The translations under genes were made by a program, and so were the position numbers. From Bryobacteraceae bacterium (lineage in GTDB: Bacteria > Acidobacteriota > Terriglobia > Bryobacterales > Bryobacteraceae): a DNA stretch of 64,000 bases. A model generated the notes under the pieces. It was not told where the DNA came from and searched no databases. It saw only the letters and a program-made list of their open reading frames with translations. Location: assembly GCA_041394945.1 (NCBI GenBank), contig JAWKHH010000001.1, positions 930,001-994,000 on the forward strand, given 5' to 3'. Shown piece by piece: positions 53,129-61,408 of this stretch. The first letter of the stretch is position 1; each line of letters opens with the position of its first letter.

Positions 53129-54171
53129 GTGCTACTGGTAGAACCTGAGCGTCCAACGCTGCCATCAAGCCGAGTCGAATGGCTCGATCGTCATTTGGAG
53201 CGAATCTGCGTTCTGTCTGAGCTCACCCCCACTCAGTATCGGAACGCCGAAGAAAAATACAAGGCTGTGGGGACTTGGCTTGCGGCTCCCGGAAGCGCGC
53301 TAGCCCCTCTTGCGCCCGTGATCTACCCACAGGGGTCGATGCTTCTGTGGACCACGGTTCGACCGTACAACAGTCGGCACGAGTATGACCTCGATCTGGT
53401 CTGCCAACTCCATTGGTGCGATCACCAGCCGCCGCTGGTCGTTTACCAATGGGTTCAAGACCGGCTTGCAGCAAACCAGGTCTACAAAGAAATCCTCGAG
53501 CCACTGAAGCGCTGCCTGCGGTTGAACTATGCTGGCGCTTTCCACCTGGACATCCTCCCAGCATGCCCAAATGAGCAGCTCGGGAATGGCGCCATTCATG
53601 TGCCCGACCGGAAACTGGAGTGCTGGAAGGACAGCAATCCCAAAGGCTTTGCAGCCTGGTTCTTCGAAAGGTGCGTCATCCGCGACGTCATTGCCGAACG
53701 AGCGTTGAAGGCAACCGTGGAACCACTCCCCTCGGCCGTTCCCTCGGAATACAAATATCCACTGCAGCGGATCGTCCAGTTGATGAAACGGCACCGGGAC
53801 ATATTCTTCGCCGGCGGCAGGGACATTGCACGCTCAGTCATCCTGACCACGCTTGCTGGAGATTTCTACGGAGGTCAGCGCTCGCTGAGTCTGGCGCTGG
53901 AAGCCGTACTCGACGGCATCAATGCAGCGCTTGAACGGCATCCGACTGTCCCGCGGATCGAGAATCCAGTTCATCGCGCGGAGAACTTCGCGGACACTTG
54001 GGATCAGGCGAAGTACGACGAGTTCCGAGCCTATGTTCGCAACTTTCGCCACACGTTGAAGCGAGCACTTCGTCCGAGCCTAGTCGAGGAACGCAAAGGC
54101 CTGGAGGCTCTCAGCGGACCACTTGGCGAACTGTTCGGCGCTGAGCGCGTCCGTGAGGCGCTTCGGCTGGA
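53129..54171 (+). pseudogene. CBASS cGAS/DncV-like nucleotidyltransferase, 5' part (interrupted by IS21)
   Basis: GTG start. CD-NTase signature: PQGSMLLWTTVRPYNSRHEY with Gly69-Ser70, then DLDLVC (Asp87, Asp89), and a third catalytic Asp141 in AGAFHLDILPA. The interruption falls at codon 348. Within the intact region no stop or frameshift occurs. The present frame runs on into IS21 DNA and would give a chimeric protein of about 526 residues. Joined to 56952-57078 it gives about 389 residues, normal for the family. It would make a cyclic nucleotide for the SAVED effector at 57521. Confidence 0.87.
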
Positions 54172-54185
54172 TGCGGATTCCACCG

Positions 54186-54250
54186 AAGGTGAACGCCGAT
54201 TCCGAAGGGAACGCGAACGGCATTCCGGGCCGAAGGCGAATGGTGTTCGG
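54186..54250. repeat. IS21 left-end multiple terminal repeats
   Basis: Three units of the form GYGAAYG-n2-4-(A/G)TTC(C/G)G in the plus orientation, matching in inverted orientation the units at the right end. Probable IstA binding sites. Confidence 0.7.
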
Positions 54251-54415
54251 AGCGTAGCGACGCTGGCTTATCGATTGTGGAGGAAGCATTCACGATGGTC
54301 AAGAGAAACCTGTCCGGAGCGTAGCGGAGGAAGCCCCCGCACGTGGAGAAAGGGGTGCGGGGAAAGGGGCGGCAGCCCTTGTCCCCGCTTTAGTCATGCA
54401 GAGACCCGACGAGCG

Positions 54416-55171
54416 TCAGCTCGACGGCTGGTTACCGCGCTTCTTGCGCATCGAGTCGCCGCGCATTTCGATGCGGTGCGCGTTGTGAACGAGGCGGTCG
54501 AGGATGCCATCAGCGGCGGTGGGATCACCGATCTGCTCGTGCCAGCGGGCGACGGGCAGTTGCGAAGTCAGGATCGTCGATTGCGTCTGGTAGCGGTCCT
54601 CGCAGATCTCCCAGAAGTCGCGCCTTTCGGTCTCGCTCAGCGGCGCCATGGCCCAATCGTCGATCACCAGCACGTCGATGCGGGCCAGGCGTGCCAGCAA
54701 ACTGCGTAAGCTTCCGTCGGCGCGGGCAATAGTAAGGTCGCGGAACAGCGCGGCGGCGCGAGTGTAGAAAGCCGAGTAACCGTCGCGGCACGCCTTCTGT
54801 GCCAGAGCACAAGCGACGAAGCTCTTCCCCACGCCGGTGGGTCCGAGCACGAAGATGTTCTCGTGTTGCGCGGCCCAGGCCGACTTCTGCGCCAGCGCGC
54901 GGATCACGCTTTTGTCCAACCCGCGCGAAGTCCGGTAGTCGATCTCTTCGACGCAGGCTCCTTTCAGCTTGGCGGCGTGCAATCGTCGCGCCAGCGCCTG
55001 GTTCTCGCGCCATGTCCATTGCTGATCCACCAGCAAGCCGAGCCGCTCCAGGAAGCTCAGCTCACGCGAGGCCGGATCCTGCTCCTGCGCCTTCAGTGCG
55101 TCCGCCATGCCGGTCAACCGCATGGCCGTCAGTTTTTCCATCATCGGTTCTTGCAGCATGTTGGTCCTCAC
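54416..55171 (-). CDS. istB: IS21-family helper ATPase IstB
   Basis: 251 residues. A DnaC-like AAA+ ATPase with Walker A LGPTGVGKSFVA and Walker B VLVIDDWAMAPL; it remodels target DNA for IstA. Its start overlaps the istA stop (ATGA, 55168-55171), the standard IS21 arrangement. Intact. Confidence 0.95.
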   Translation of the reverse strand: MRTNMLQEPMMEKLTAMRLTGMADALKAQEQDPASRELSFLERLGLLVDQQWTWRENQALARRLHAAKLKGACVEEIDYRTSRGLDKSVIRALAQKSAWAAQHENIFVLGPTGVGKSFVACALAQKACRDGYSAFYTRAAALFRDLTIARADGSLRSLLARLARIDVLVIDDWAMAPLSETERRDFWEICEDRYQTQSTILTSQLPVARWHEQIGDPTAADGILDRLVHNAHRIEMRGDSMRKKRGNQPSS

Positions 55172-56718
55172 TCGAAGTACCCGGCTCCGCGGATGTTGTC
55201 ATGGGGCGGCGTGGACGAGGGCGGCGGTGAGGAAGGCGGCGACTGATCGAGCGAGTTCCTCAGGATCGATTCGACGCTCTTGTAGCGGCACGCCCCGGTA
55301 AGCAGGGCGCGTTCGGAAGCCGCCTCTACCCGTTTCGCCGAGTACTTCTGGGCCAACCGGATAATGCCCAGGCAGCCGCGGTAGCCCATCTCCGGATGCG
55401 GTTTGTCGGCCATGATGCGCTCGAACAGCCGGGCCGTGTTCGGGCCGATGTTCTGCGCCCACTGCACCATCCGCGACGGCGTCCACTCCAGATGCGCGCG
55501 ATGGCTCTTGGGACGGTGCTCCGGATTGGTGATCGCCTGTCCGCGTCCGCGATGGCGCAAGTGCGAAGCCACGCGCGCGCCCTTGTGCAGGATCTCCACC
55601 GTGGTGGGCGTCGAACGGATCTCGACCAACTCGTGCACCAGATTGTAGGGCACGCTGTAGAGGTTTGAGTCGAAGGCGACGTGATAGTCGATGTTCACGC
55701 GCGCACGCGACCACTGGCTCAGGTCGAACGGTTCCATTGGCAGAGGCTTCAGGGCCGGCTTGTCGATCGCTTCGAACACCGTTGCCCGGCTGCCTTCGCG
55801 CTTGCGGAAGGGCCGGTGGTTCAGCTTGCCGAGCAGTTCCCGGATCGCCACGTTGAGTTCTTCCAGCGAGAAGAACTTGCGGTGCCGCAGTGCCGCCACG
55901 ATCCAGCGTTGGGCCACCTGCACGGCATTCTCCACCTTGGCCTTATCTCTGGGTTTGTACGGCCGCGCGGGCACAATGCCGAAGCCGCAGTGCAAAGCGA
56001 AGTTGTAATAGGTCGGGTTCAGGTCCGGATCGTAGCGATGGGCTCGGATCACTCCGGTCTTGGCGTTGTCAGGCACAACGAGCGCCGGAATGCCGTGGCA
56101 ATGCTCGAAGGCATGCACATGCGCACGTAGCCACGATTCCATCTGCTGGTCGCGCGTGGCTTCGGCGTAAGTGTAGGAACTGGCCCCGAGCGCGGCCACA
56201 AACAGCGGCGCCTGCCAGGACTGGCCGCTGTGCCGGTCGTACACCGGGATCGATGTTCCCGCCCAGTCGACGAACATCTTCTCGCCGGCCTTGTGCTCCT
56301 GCCGCAGCACCACGTCGAGCTTTGAGCGCCAGCGCTGGTACAGTTCGCAGAAGCGCGAGTAGCGGTAACTGTTCGGGTTCGCCTCGCAGTATTCCTCCCA
56401 CAGCAGTTGCAGCGTCAGATGCCGGTGCTGGCGCAACTGCTCGTGGATGGCGGCGAAGTTCGGCGGTGTGCGCGCCAGGTTCCTCCCGGTCGCGCCCGGC
56501 TGTGAGCGCGGATACAGCGACGCTTCCACCCGCTCTTCATCCCAGCCCTCCGGCAATGGCCAGCTCAGGCCCACCGCCTCGGCTCGCTTGAGGTATTTGT
56601 GAACTGTGCTCGCCCCGATCGCGCAGCTTCGCCCGATCTGCTCGCAGCTCAGTTTGAGTTCGTATCGGAGGCGCAGCACCTCCCGGATCTTCCGCATGGA
56701 CATTCTCCTGGCCGGCAC
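55168..56718 (-). CDS. istA: IS21-family transposase IstA
   Basis: 516 residues. N-terminal HTHs (LRLRYELKLSCEQIGRSCAI, GASTVHKYLKRAEAVGL). A DDE core with Asp in KMFVDWAGTSIPVYD, Asp in LVVPDNAKTGV and Glu in KAKVENAVQVAQRW. Uninterrupted. ATG 56718 sits 226 bp inside the right end of the element. Confidence 0.95.
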   Translation of the reverse strand: MPARRMSMRKIREVLRLRYELKLSCEQIGRSCAIGASTVHKYLKRAEAVGLSWPLPEGWDEERVEASLYPRSQPGATGRNLARTPPNFAAIHEQLRQHRHLTLQLLWEEYCEANPNSYRYSRFCELYQRWRSKLDVVLRQEHKAGEKMFVDWAGTSIPVYDRHSGQSWQAPLFVAALGASSYTYAEATRDQQMESWLRAHVHAFEHCHGIPALVVPDNAKTGVIRAHRYDPDLNPTYYNFALHCGFGIVPARPYKPRDKAKVENAVQVAQRWIVAALRHRKFFSLEELNVAIRELLGKLNHRPFRKREGSRATVFEAIDKPALKPLPMEPFDLSQWSRARVNIDYHVAFDSNLYSVPYNLVHELVEIRSTPTTVEILHKGARVASHLRHRGRGQAITNPEHRPKSHRAHLEWTPSRMVQWAQNIGPNTARLFERIMADKPHPEMGYRGCLGIIRLAQKYSAKRVEAASERALLTGACRYKSVESILRNSLDQSPPSSPPPSSTPPHDNIRGAGYFE

Positions 56719-56812
56719 CGTGTTCCTCCCTTGGGAGGTTCATTGTGCCGGGATAGTGTCCAGCGCCGCCCGCCTGTGGAAATCATTCCGGGCCATCGTG
56801 AATGCCATTCCG

Positions 56813-56930
56813 GGATCGTGCGAAATCCATTCGCCTTCCCGCCGGAATCTCCATTCACGTTCACCCCGGAATCCCATTCACCTTCAGCCCGGAACGACGT
56901 TCACGTTCGCCACGGAACCGCGTTCACCTT
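56813..56930. repeat. IS21 right-end multiple terminal repeats
   Basis: About five units of GYGAAYG-n2-4-TTCCG, inverted relative to the left end, spaced ~25 bp. Their periodicity superficially resembles a repeat array but they are IS21 end repeats. Confidence 0.7.
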
Positions 56931-56951
56931 GAACCGGAATCCGCAGCTGGA

Positions 56952-57078
56952 GGCTGCCGGGTTGAACGAGAGCCGAAATAAGGGTGCGCTTGGCATTACT
57001 CCAGCGGGGCTCCTGTCGACGTGCACCACGGCTTCAACCGTAGTGCCGGTCACGCGGAACCAATTTTTCGGACGTTGA
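56952..57078 (+). pseudogene. CBASS nucleotidyltransferase, 3' remnant beyond the IS21
   Basis: Reading on from codon 348 with one GCTGGA removed gives EAAGLNESRNKGALGITPAG and ends NQFFGR at TGA 57076-57078. The C-terminal RNQFFGR tail is the kind that type II CBASS systems conjugate through their E2-like enzyme. The stop overlaps the E2 start (TGATG). Confidence 0.8.
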
Positions 57079-57509
57079 TGCGTAGGATTAGAACAATCAG
57101 CATTCGTGAACAGGCTGCGTGGATGCGTAGCCGATACCCTGCCTTCCGGTGCGAGGTGGATGGCGGACTGCTGGTGTGCCGGGGCGAATTGCAGCCCGGC
57201 CCAGTTCACGCGATTTATAAGGTCCTGATTGAGTGCCGCGCTGGTCGCTGGCCGAAGGCGTTTGTGCCAGGCGGCCAATTGCTGCCGCTCGAACAAGGCG
57301 GCAAGATACCGCATACCTACGGTCCCGATCAGCCGTGTCTCTTCTACCCAAGCGGGGCATCCTGGCGCTCGGACATGAAGCTCGCCGACAAGGTCGTGCC
57401 GTGGCTGTCACTCTGGCTCGCGTTCTACGAAATGTGGCGCGTGACTGGTGAGTGGTACGGTGGCGGGATCACCCACGGCGTGACGGAGGATATCGAACCG
57501 GCCGCATAG
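57078..57509 (+). CDS. CBASS E2-like (prokaryotic ubiquitin-conjugating) protein
   Basis: 143 residues. A small E2-fold protein: GELQPGPVHAIYKVLIECRA, KIPHTYGPDQPCLFYPSG with likely catalytic Cys87 and His79, VVPWLSLWLAFYEMW and TGEWYGGGITH, hallmarks of the short type II CBASS E2 family. ATG 57078 overlaps the restored CD-NTase stop. No E1 gene is found, so it is the E2-only ('short') type. Now separated from its CD-NTase promoter by IS21, so expression is doubtful. Confidence 0.85.
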   Translation: MRRIRTISIREQAAWMRSRYPAFRCEVDGGLLVCRGELQPGPVHAIYKVLIECRAGRWPKAFVPGGQLLPLEQGGKIPHTYGPDQPCLFYPSGASWRSDMKLADKVVPWLSLWLAFYEMWRVTGEWYGGGITHGVTEDIEPAA

Positions 57510-57520
57510 ACTGCCAAGTG

Positions 57521-58642
57521 CTACGGGAGTGCCAGGGCAGGCACGAAGCCGCCGAGGGCATGGTTCTGGTCGTAGATCTGGATGTTCATGTCGGCTTTGG
57601 GCATTATCACCCGCCCAAATTCGACAGCGAGCGCCACTGGCATTGCGGGAAAGACATGCAGAGTTGCAGATTCCCCATGCGCCGCTTTGATGCGATCCAG
57701 TAGAGTACGGACGTACTGGCGGAACAGTTTCGCCTGGCCTCGGCCCGCCAAGAAATCATTATGAGGTTGGGGTGACGAAAGCTTCCAGATGCTGGTGCCA
57801 GGCAGAACCTTGTGAATTCGCTCGTCCAGAACGGTAGCGCTTAGAGAAAACACGAGAGCGGGAGGACCGGCTGTAGATCTGGGCGCCGCGACCGAGAAGT
57901 CGAAGCCGGGAGGATCCGTCTGCCAGCGCCAATCCGGTGGCTCGCGATGCAGTTGGTAAACTTCCGCCGTGGTGATATCGCAGAGCAGGTGGCCCAAGAG
58001 CATCAACATCGGCTGCGGCGCCAGACCAAAGACCGAGAGATGCTGAATCTCTCCTTTTCGGAGGCGCGGCTTGACGGCCTGCTCAAACAGGCGTCGCAAC
58101 TGCAGAGCCTGACCCTGCCAGTATGTTGCGTCGCGGTCCTCCAGCGCGCTGTTGGTCCAACCCAACTCGATCGCTCGCGCTTCGGCTGGATACCAGTCCG
58201 GGAGCATCGCGTGTGCAGCCTTGTTCAGCGAGAGGTGAGCGTCATGGGCGCCGATATTCGCTCCGTAGAGTACGACATGGCTCTGCTTCTCGGGACCAAG
58301 CGATCCCAGCAGTTCAATCCTCGCCTCATGTCGCTCCTTCATCCCCCTCAGGCGATCGACGGGGTGACCGTCCACATCGGCGACGTCCACTAGACGATGG
58401 TGTTTGTCGCAGAGAAGCATCAGGTTCGTGATATCGGCCTTGAGTCTCTCGGAAAGGACCGAATCACCGCGGGGGCCAGTCGGCCTGTCGGCAATGATGT
58501 GCGCGATGTAAGCAGCATTGAACTCCGCCTGAGTGAGGGTGTCGAGCCAAAGAGGCTGATTGCAGCCTTCGTATTGGCATCTTCCGCCCGCTTTTCCCCA
58601 GAGTCGGATCTTTACGGTTTCCGAAATATAGCTTATGGACAT
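57521..58642 (-). CDS. cap5: HNH-SAVED CBASS effector (Cap5-type)
   Basis: 373 residues. An N-terminal HNH nuclease: CQYEGCNQPLW, AYIAHIIADRPTGPRGD with His48, and LMLLCDKHHRLVD. The C-terminal SAVED domain (HLSVFGLAPQPMLMLLGHLL, VYQLHREPPDWRWQ, LSATVLDERI, LHVFPAMPVALAVEFGR) binds the cyclic nucleotide and triggers DNA degradation. Convergent to the E2 gene, 11 bp apart; it overlaps the upstream HNH gene by 10 bp. Intact although its CD-NTase is broken. Confidence 0.9.
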   Translation of the reverse strand: MSISYISETVKIRLWGKAGGRCQYEGCNQPLWLDTLTQAEFNAAYIAHIIADRPTGPRGDSVLSERLKADITNLMLLCDKHHRLVDVADVDGHPVDRLRGMKERHEARIELLGSLGPEKQSHVVLYGANIGAHDAHLSLNKAAHAMLPDWYPAEARAIELGWTNSALEDRDATYWQGQALQLRRLFEQAVKPRLRKGEIQHLSVFGLAPQPMLMLLGHLLCDITTAEVYQLHREPPDWRWQTDPPGFDFSVAAPRSTAGPPALVFSLSATVLDERIHKVLPGTSIWKLSSPQPHNDFLAGRGQAKLFRQYVRTLLDRIKAAHGESATLHVFPAMPVALAVEFGRVIMPKADMNIQIYDQNHALGGFVPALALP

Positions 58643-59439
58643 AGTGCGTTCATTGGGGTCTGCGAACCCGGGCCAAGAACGAGCCGGGCGCGATGCCGGA
58701 CCAAGTTCACTCGGTGGCCGTCCGTCAGCCTCAGTGGGTTGGTGGACTCGATCTCCAACCGCGCGGCGGCGGCCGGCGAAAGTGTTGGGGAGCGCAGGAC
58801 GCGGCCGTCATCGTCGAAGCTGACGAGGCCGGCGTCAAAGGCGGCGTCCCAGAGGGCGGAGAGGAGGAGGCCGTTGTGGACGTCGAGGCGCTGGGCGTCG
58901 GATTCGCATTCGGACCATGGCACGATGTGGGAGGCGCGCAGGAGGGCCGGGTCGGTGATTCCGGTGAGCGGGCAGCGGCCGTTCCAATACTTCATCAGCG
59001 CTTGGCGGAAGATGTCCTGGCCCACACGCTGGATTACGAGGCGTTCGGCTTCTGTGGTGCGCGGTGCGGACTTTGTCTTGGCCAGAAACTCCTTGAGCGG
59101 GGCGTCGGGAAGGCTAAGCGCGAGCCGGTAGGTGCGGTCGAGAACGTCGTGAAGCTCGTTGAGGGTGCCGAGTGAGAATACGGATGCCTCCCCTGGAGGA
59201 GACGCGGCGGTCTCGGGGCTCAGGCCCAGTTCGGCGGCGATGGGGGCGAGGCCGACTGCTACGAACCAAGGACCTTCCTTCGAAGCGGCACCCAACCAGA
59301 TGTCGCCCTGAGCGGTAGTTGAGCGGTAGTGAAGCCAGCCGGAGTTCGCGCCCAAGTCGATGCGGAAGCCGTTGTCGAATGCGGCTTTCTGAAGCTCGGT
59401 GCGGATGACGAAGGATAGCGGAGCCTGTGGACTGATCAT
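58633..59439 (-). CDS. HNH restriction endonuclease-like protein
   Basis: 268 residues. The C-terminal HNH domain contains RCPLTGITDPALLRASHIVP followed by WSECESDAQRLDVHNGLLLS and ALWDAAFDAGLVSFDDDGRV, the HNH restriction endonuclease pattern. The N-terminal half (IWLGAASKEGPWFVAVGLAP) may recognise DNA. Placed upstream of and overlapping the Cap5 gene by 10 bp. Could be a modification-dependent enzyme or linked to the methylase at 61398. Confidence 0.83.
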   Translation of the reverse strand: MISPQAPLSFVIRTELQKAAFDNGFRIDLGANSGWLHYRSTTAQGDIWLGAASKEGPWFVAVGLAPIAAELGLSPETAASPPGEASVFSLGTLNELHDVLDRTYRLALSLPDAPLKEFLAKTKSAPRTTEAERLVIQRVGQDIFRQALMKYWNGRCPLTGITDPALLRASHIVPWSECESDAQRLDVHNGLLLSALWDAAFDAGLVSFDDDGRVLRSPTLSPAAAARLEIESTNPLRLTDGHRVNLVRHRARLVLGPGSQTPMNALCP

Positions 59440-59464
59440 CGAGATTTGATCCTTGTCGGCTACA

Positions 59465-61408
59465 TCACAAATCGACTGTCAGAAGTCGTTCGGAAGCAGG
59501 CCCGCCGCGAAGCTTCAAGCGGATCCAGTCGGAGCTGCGGAAACTTTCAGGTGGCTCTGTCGTCGTGGTGACGATGTATTGGAACAACGGCGCGGGCCCG
59601 AAGCCTTCCAGCTTCCTGACGAATTCAAAAAGGCGGCTATAGATCGAGATTCCTAGATCTGCCTCACGAGGGCTGTCGTGAACGAAGAAGCCCGGGAAGT
59701 TCGTCCGCCCTTCGATGGACATGACAAGCACCGCCAGATCAAACGCCACCACCTTCAGCGAATTGATTGCCGCCGTAGATCTTTCTCCCCCCAAGTCCAC
59801 CCTGAGTGCCAAGCCGTTGCCATCCAGCTTTACGGTCCCCTTGATCTCACCCGGCACAAGCTCCCGCATCGTTGTATCGAACCAGTAGGAGAGACGATGA
59901 ATCGACTCGGCCACGGAAGCTCGGTGCGCAGAGAGGGAGTCGCGAACGCTATCCAGACCTTTGGATACCTGTTCCGAATCCGCGTAGTACTGAGACCGTT
60001 CCTGCAAAAGCCGATCATATCTTTCCGCATCATGCATCGTGCGTTGAGCCTCGTGGATTGCATTCGAACGCTCGTCCATCGCCGCCTCGAGCGCCGCGAC
60101 GGCTTCGGAAGCTGGCTCCAACAACCGGCGTGCCTTTTCCATTTGTTCTTGGAGGATCGCCTTCTTGGACTTCAGCTCAGCTATCTCCTGACCTTCTTTG
60201 TCGATCTCGGCCCGCAAGTTTGCGGTACGGGACTGAAGGGCGTGAAGATCGCAAGTAGCTGTGGAAATCCCGCAGCTCTGAGCCAGGGCGATGTCAATGG
60301 GGACCTCGCAGATTGGACAGATCGGGTTCTTTTCCTTGTTTAGTCTTGCACTTGCCTCGGGAAGTTCTGAGCGCTTGTATGTGAGGAGCTTTTCGCGTTC
60401 CTCTATTCGAATCACGATGCCGTCAAGCTCGGTCTTCAGAAGCTGAAACTCGCGCTGGGCTTTGTCACGCTCTGCGCGGGCAACCTGCATCTTCGTGGTG
60501 GTGCCGTCGGCGGGCAGCTTAAGAACCTTGCCAAAGGCATTTTGGGCGGCCTCGTTGAACGTGTGTGACGCGATGGGTGTTCCTGGACTTAGATCACCAA
60601 GTCTCAGCGTGGCGGATAAGTCGTCATGGAGACGCTCGATCTGCCAGTCCAGCCGTTCCAATCTGGTGCGATGAGCAGTAAGCGCTCTCGATAGATCGAC
60701 CGCACGTTGCTGGGCCGCGATCTCGTCCTTGGAGAGCGCGCCGACTAGAGCACGAACAATCATAAGCAGATCGTTTCCGGATAGGCCTCGAACCGGAGAA
60801 TGAGAATCACTTTCGGGATCGCGCCATCGCAGATGGTCGGCGAACCGGCACTCCTGGTCACGAGATGCCCAGGCGAGCGCCGCCTCCCACGCGTCGTCTT
60901 GACAGACGCCCGGCATTAACGAGGCCGCTTCTCCAATGATGGCATCCGTGATGGCTCGGCGAAGGGGCTCAATCCCGGTAGCCGCAGTTCCATCTCGCCA
61001 TGTGTCTTCTAGCGCGCCGTTTTGGATCACTACATCGCGGCGCCGGTCACCCAATGACCGTGACACCGCCCATGGAACGCCATTCACCAAGACCTCCGCA
61101 GCAACAGAGCCCTCGGGGAATTGGGATCTGATCGCTCGACGTTGACCTTCGGGTGCGAAACTGTCCTCGCCTAGACAGTACCGCAACAATCTGCAGAAGG
61201 TCGTCTTCCCACCTCCATGCCCCATCGGCTCGCCATCCCCTCCGTCGGGGGACCAAATTATGTTCAGGCCGGATTTCAGTTCAATATCACGAACGATCAC
61301 GTTTGGCTCTCGGAAGATCACAACCCGGCGTACCCAGAGCCTCGGGGCTGTCCGCCCTGCCTCTGGCGTAACGACCCAGGGGGGATCGTTGAAGAGTTTA
61401 GGCGGCAT
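59465..61408 (-). CDS. SMC/Rad50-like ATPase with zinc hook
   Basis: 647 residues from ATG 61408. The ATPase head shows VIVRDIELKSGLNIIWSPDG, then Walker A GHGGGKTTFCRLL. A long coiled coil holds a zinc-hook CPICEVPI (CxxC) near residue 325. The C-terminal half-head has SLKVVAFDLAVLVMSIEG and FFVHDSPREADLGISIYSRL. The start overlaps the methylase stop, so it is translationally coupled. Probable DNA-sensing or -loading subunit of a restriction system. Confidence 0.82.
   Translation of the reverse strand: MPPKLFNDPPWVVTPEAGRTAPRLWVRRVVIFREPNVIVRDIELKSGLNIIWSPDGGDGEPMGHGGGKTTFCRLLRYCLGEDSFAPEGQRRAIRSQFPEGSVAAEVLVNGVPWAVSRSLGDRRRDVVIQNGALEDTWRDGTAATGIEPLRRAITDAIIGEAASLMPGVCQDDAWEAALAWASRDQECRFADHLRWRDPESDSHSPVRGLSGNDLLMIVRALVGALSKDEIAAQQRAVDLSRALTAHRTRLERLDWQIERLHDDLSATLRLGDLSPGTPIASHTFNEAAQNAFGKVLKLPADGTTTKMQVARAERDKAQREFQLLKTELDGIVIRIEEREKLLTYKRSELPEASARLNKEKNPICPICEVPIDIALAQSCGISTATCDLHALQSRTANLRAEIDKEGQEIAELKSKKAILQEQMEKARRLLEPASEAVAALEAAMDERSNAIHEAQRTMHDAERYDRLLQERSQYYADSEQVSKGLDSVRDSLSAHRASVAESIHRLSYWFDTTMRELVPGEIKGTVKLDGNGLALRVDLGGERSTAAINSLKVVAFDLAVLVMSIEGRTNFPGFFVHDSPREADLGISIYSRLFEFVRKLEGFGPAPLFQYIVTTTTEPPESFRSSDWIRLKLRGGPASERLLTVDL

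Larger units (their letters stand above)
54172..56945. mobile_element. IS21-family insertion sequence in the CD-NTase gene
   Basis: 2774 bp. The ends start TGCGGATTCC at 54172 and end GGAATCCGCA at 56945 and share the further block AAGGTGAACGC (one indel). The 6-bp target GCTGGA is duplicated at 54166-54171 and 56946-56951. It carries istA and istB on the minus strand. Multiple internal GYGAAYG-n-TTCCG units at both ends are typical IS21 transposase binding sites. Confidence 0.93.

Noticed and set aside
53129..54709. A single 526-residue protein reading from the CD-NTase through IS21
   Set aside because: The last ~178 codons lie in IS21 DNA, antisense to istB near the end. The domain and the target duplication end the native gene at 54171.
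56813..56930. CRISPR-like periodic repeats
   Set aside because: The units are short, degenerate and inverted relative to the other IS21 end. No cas genes are present.
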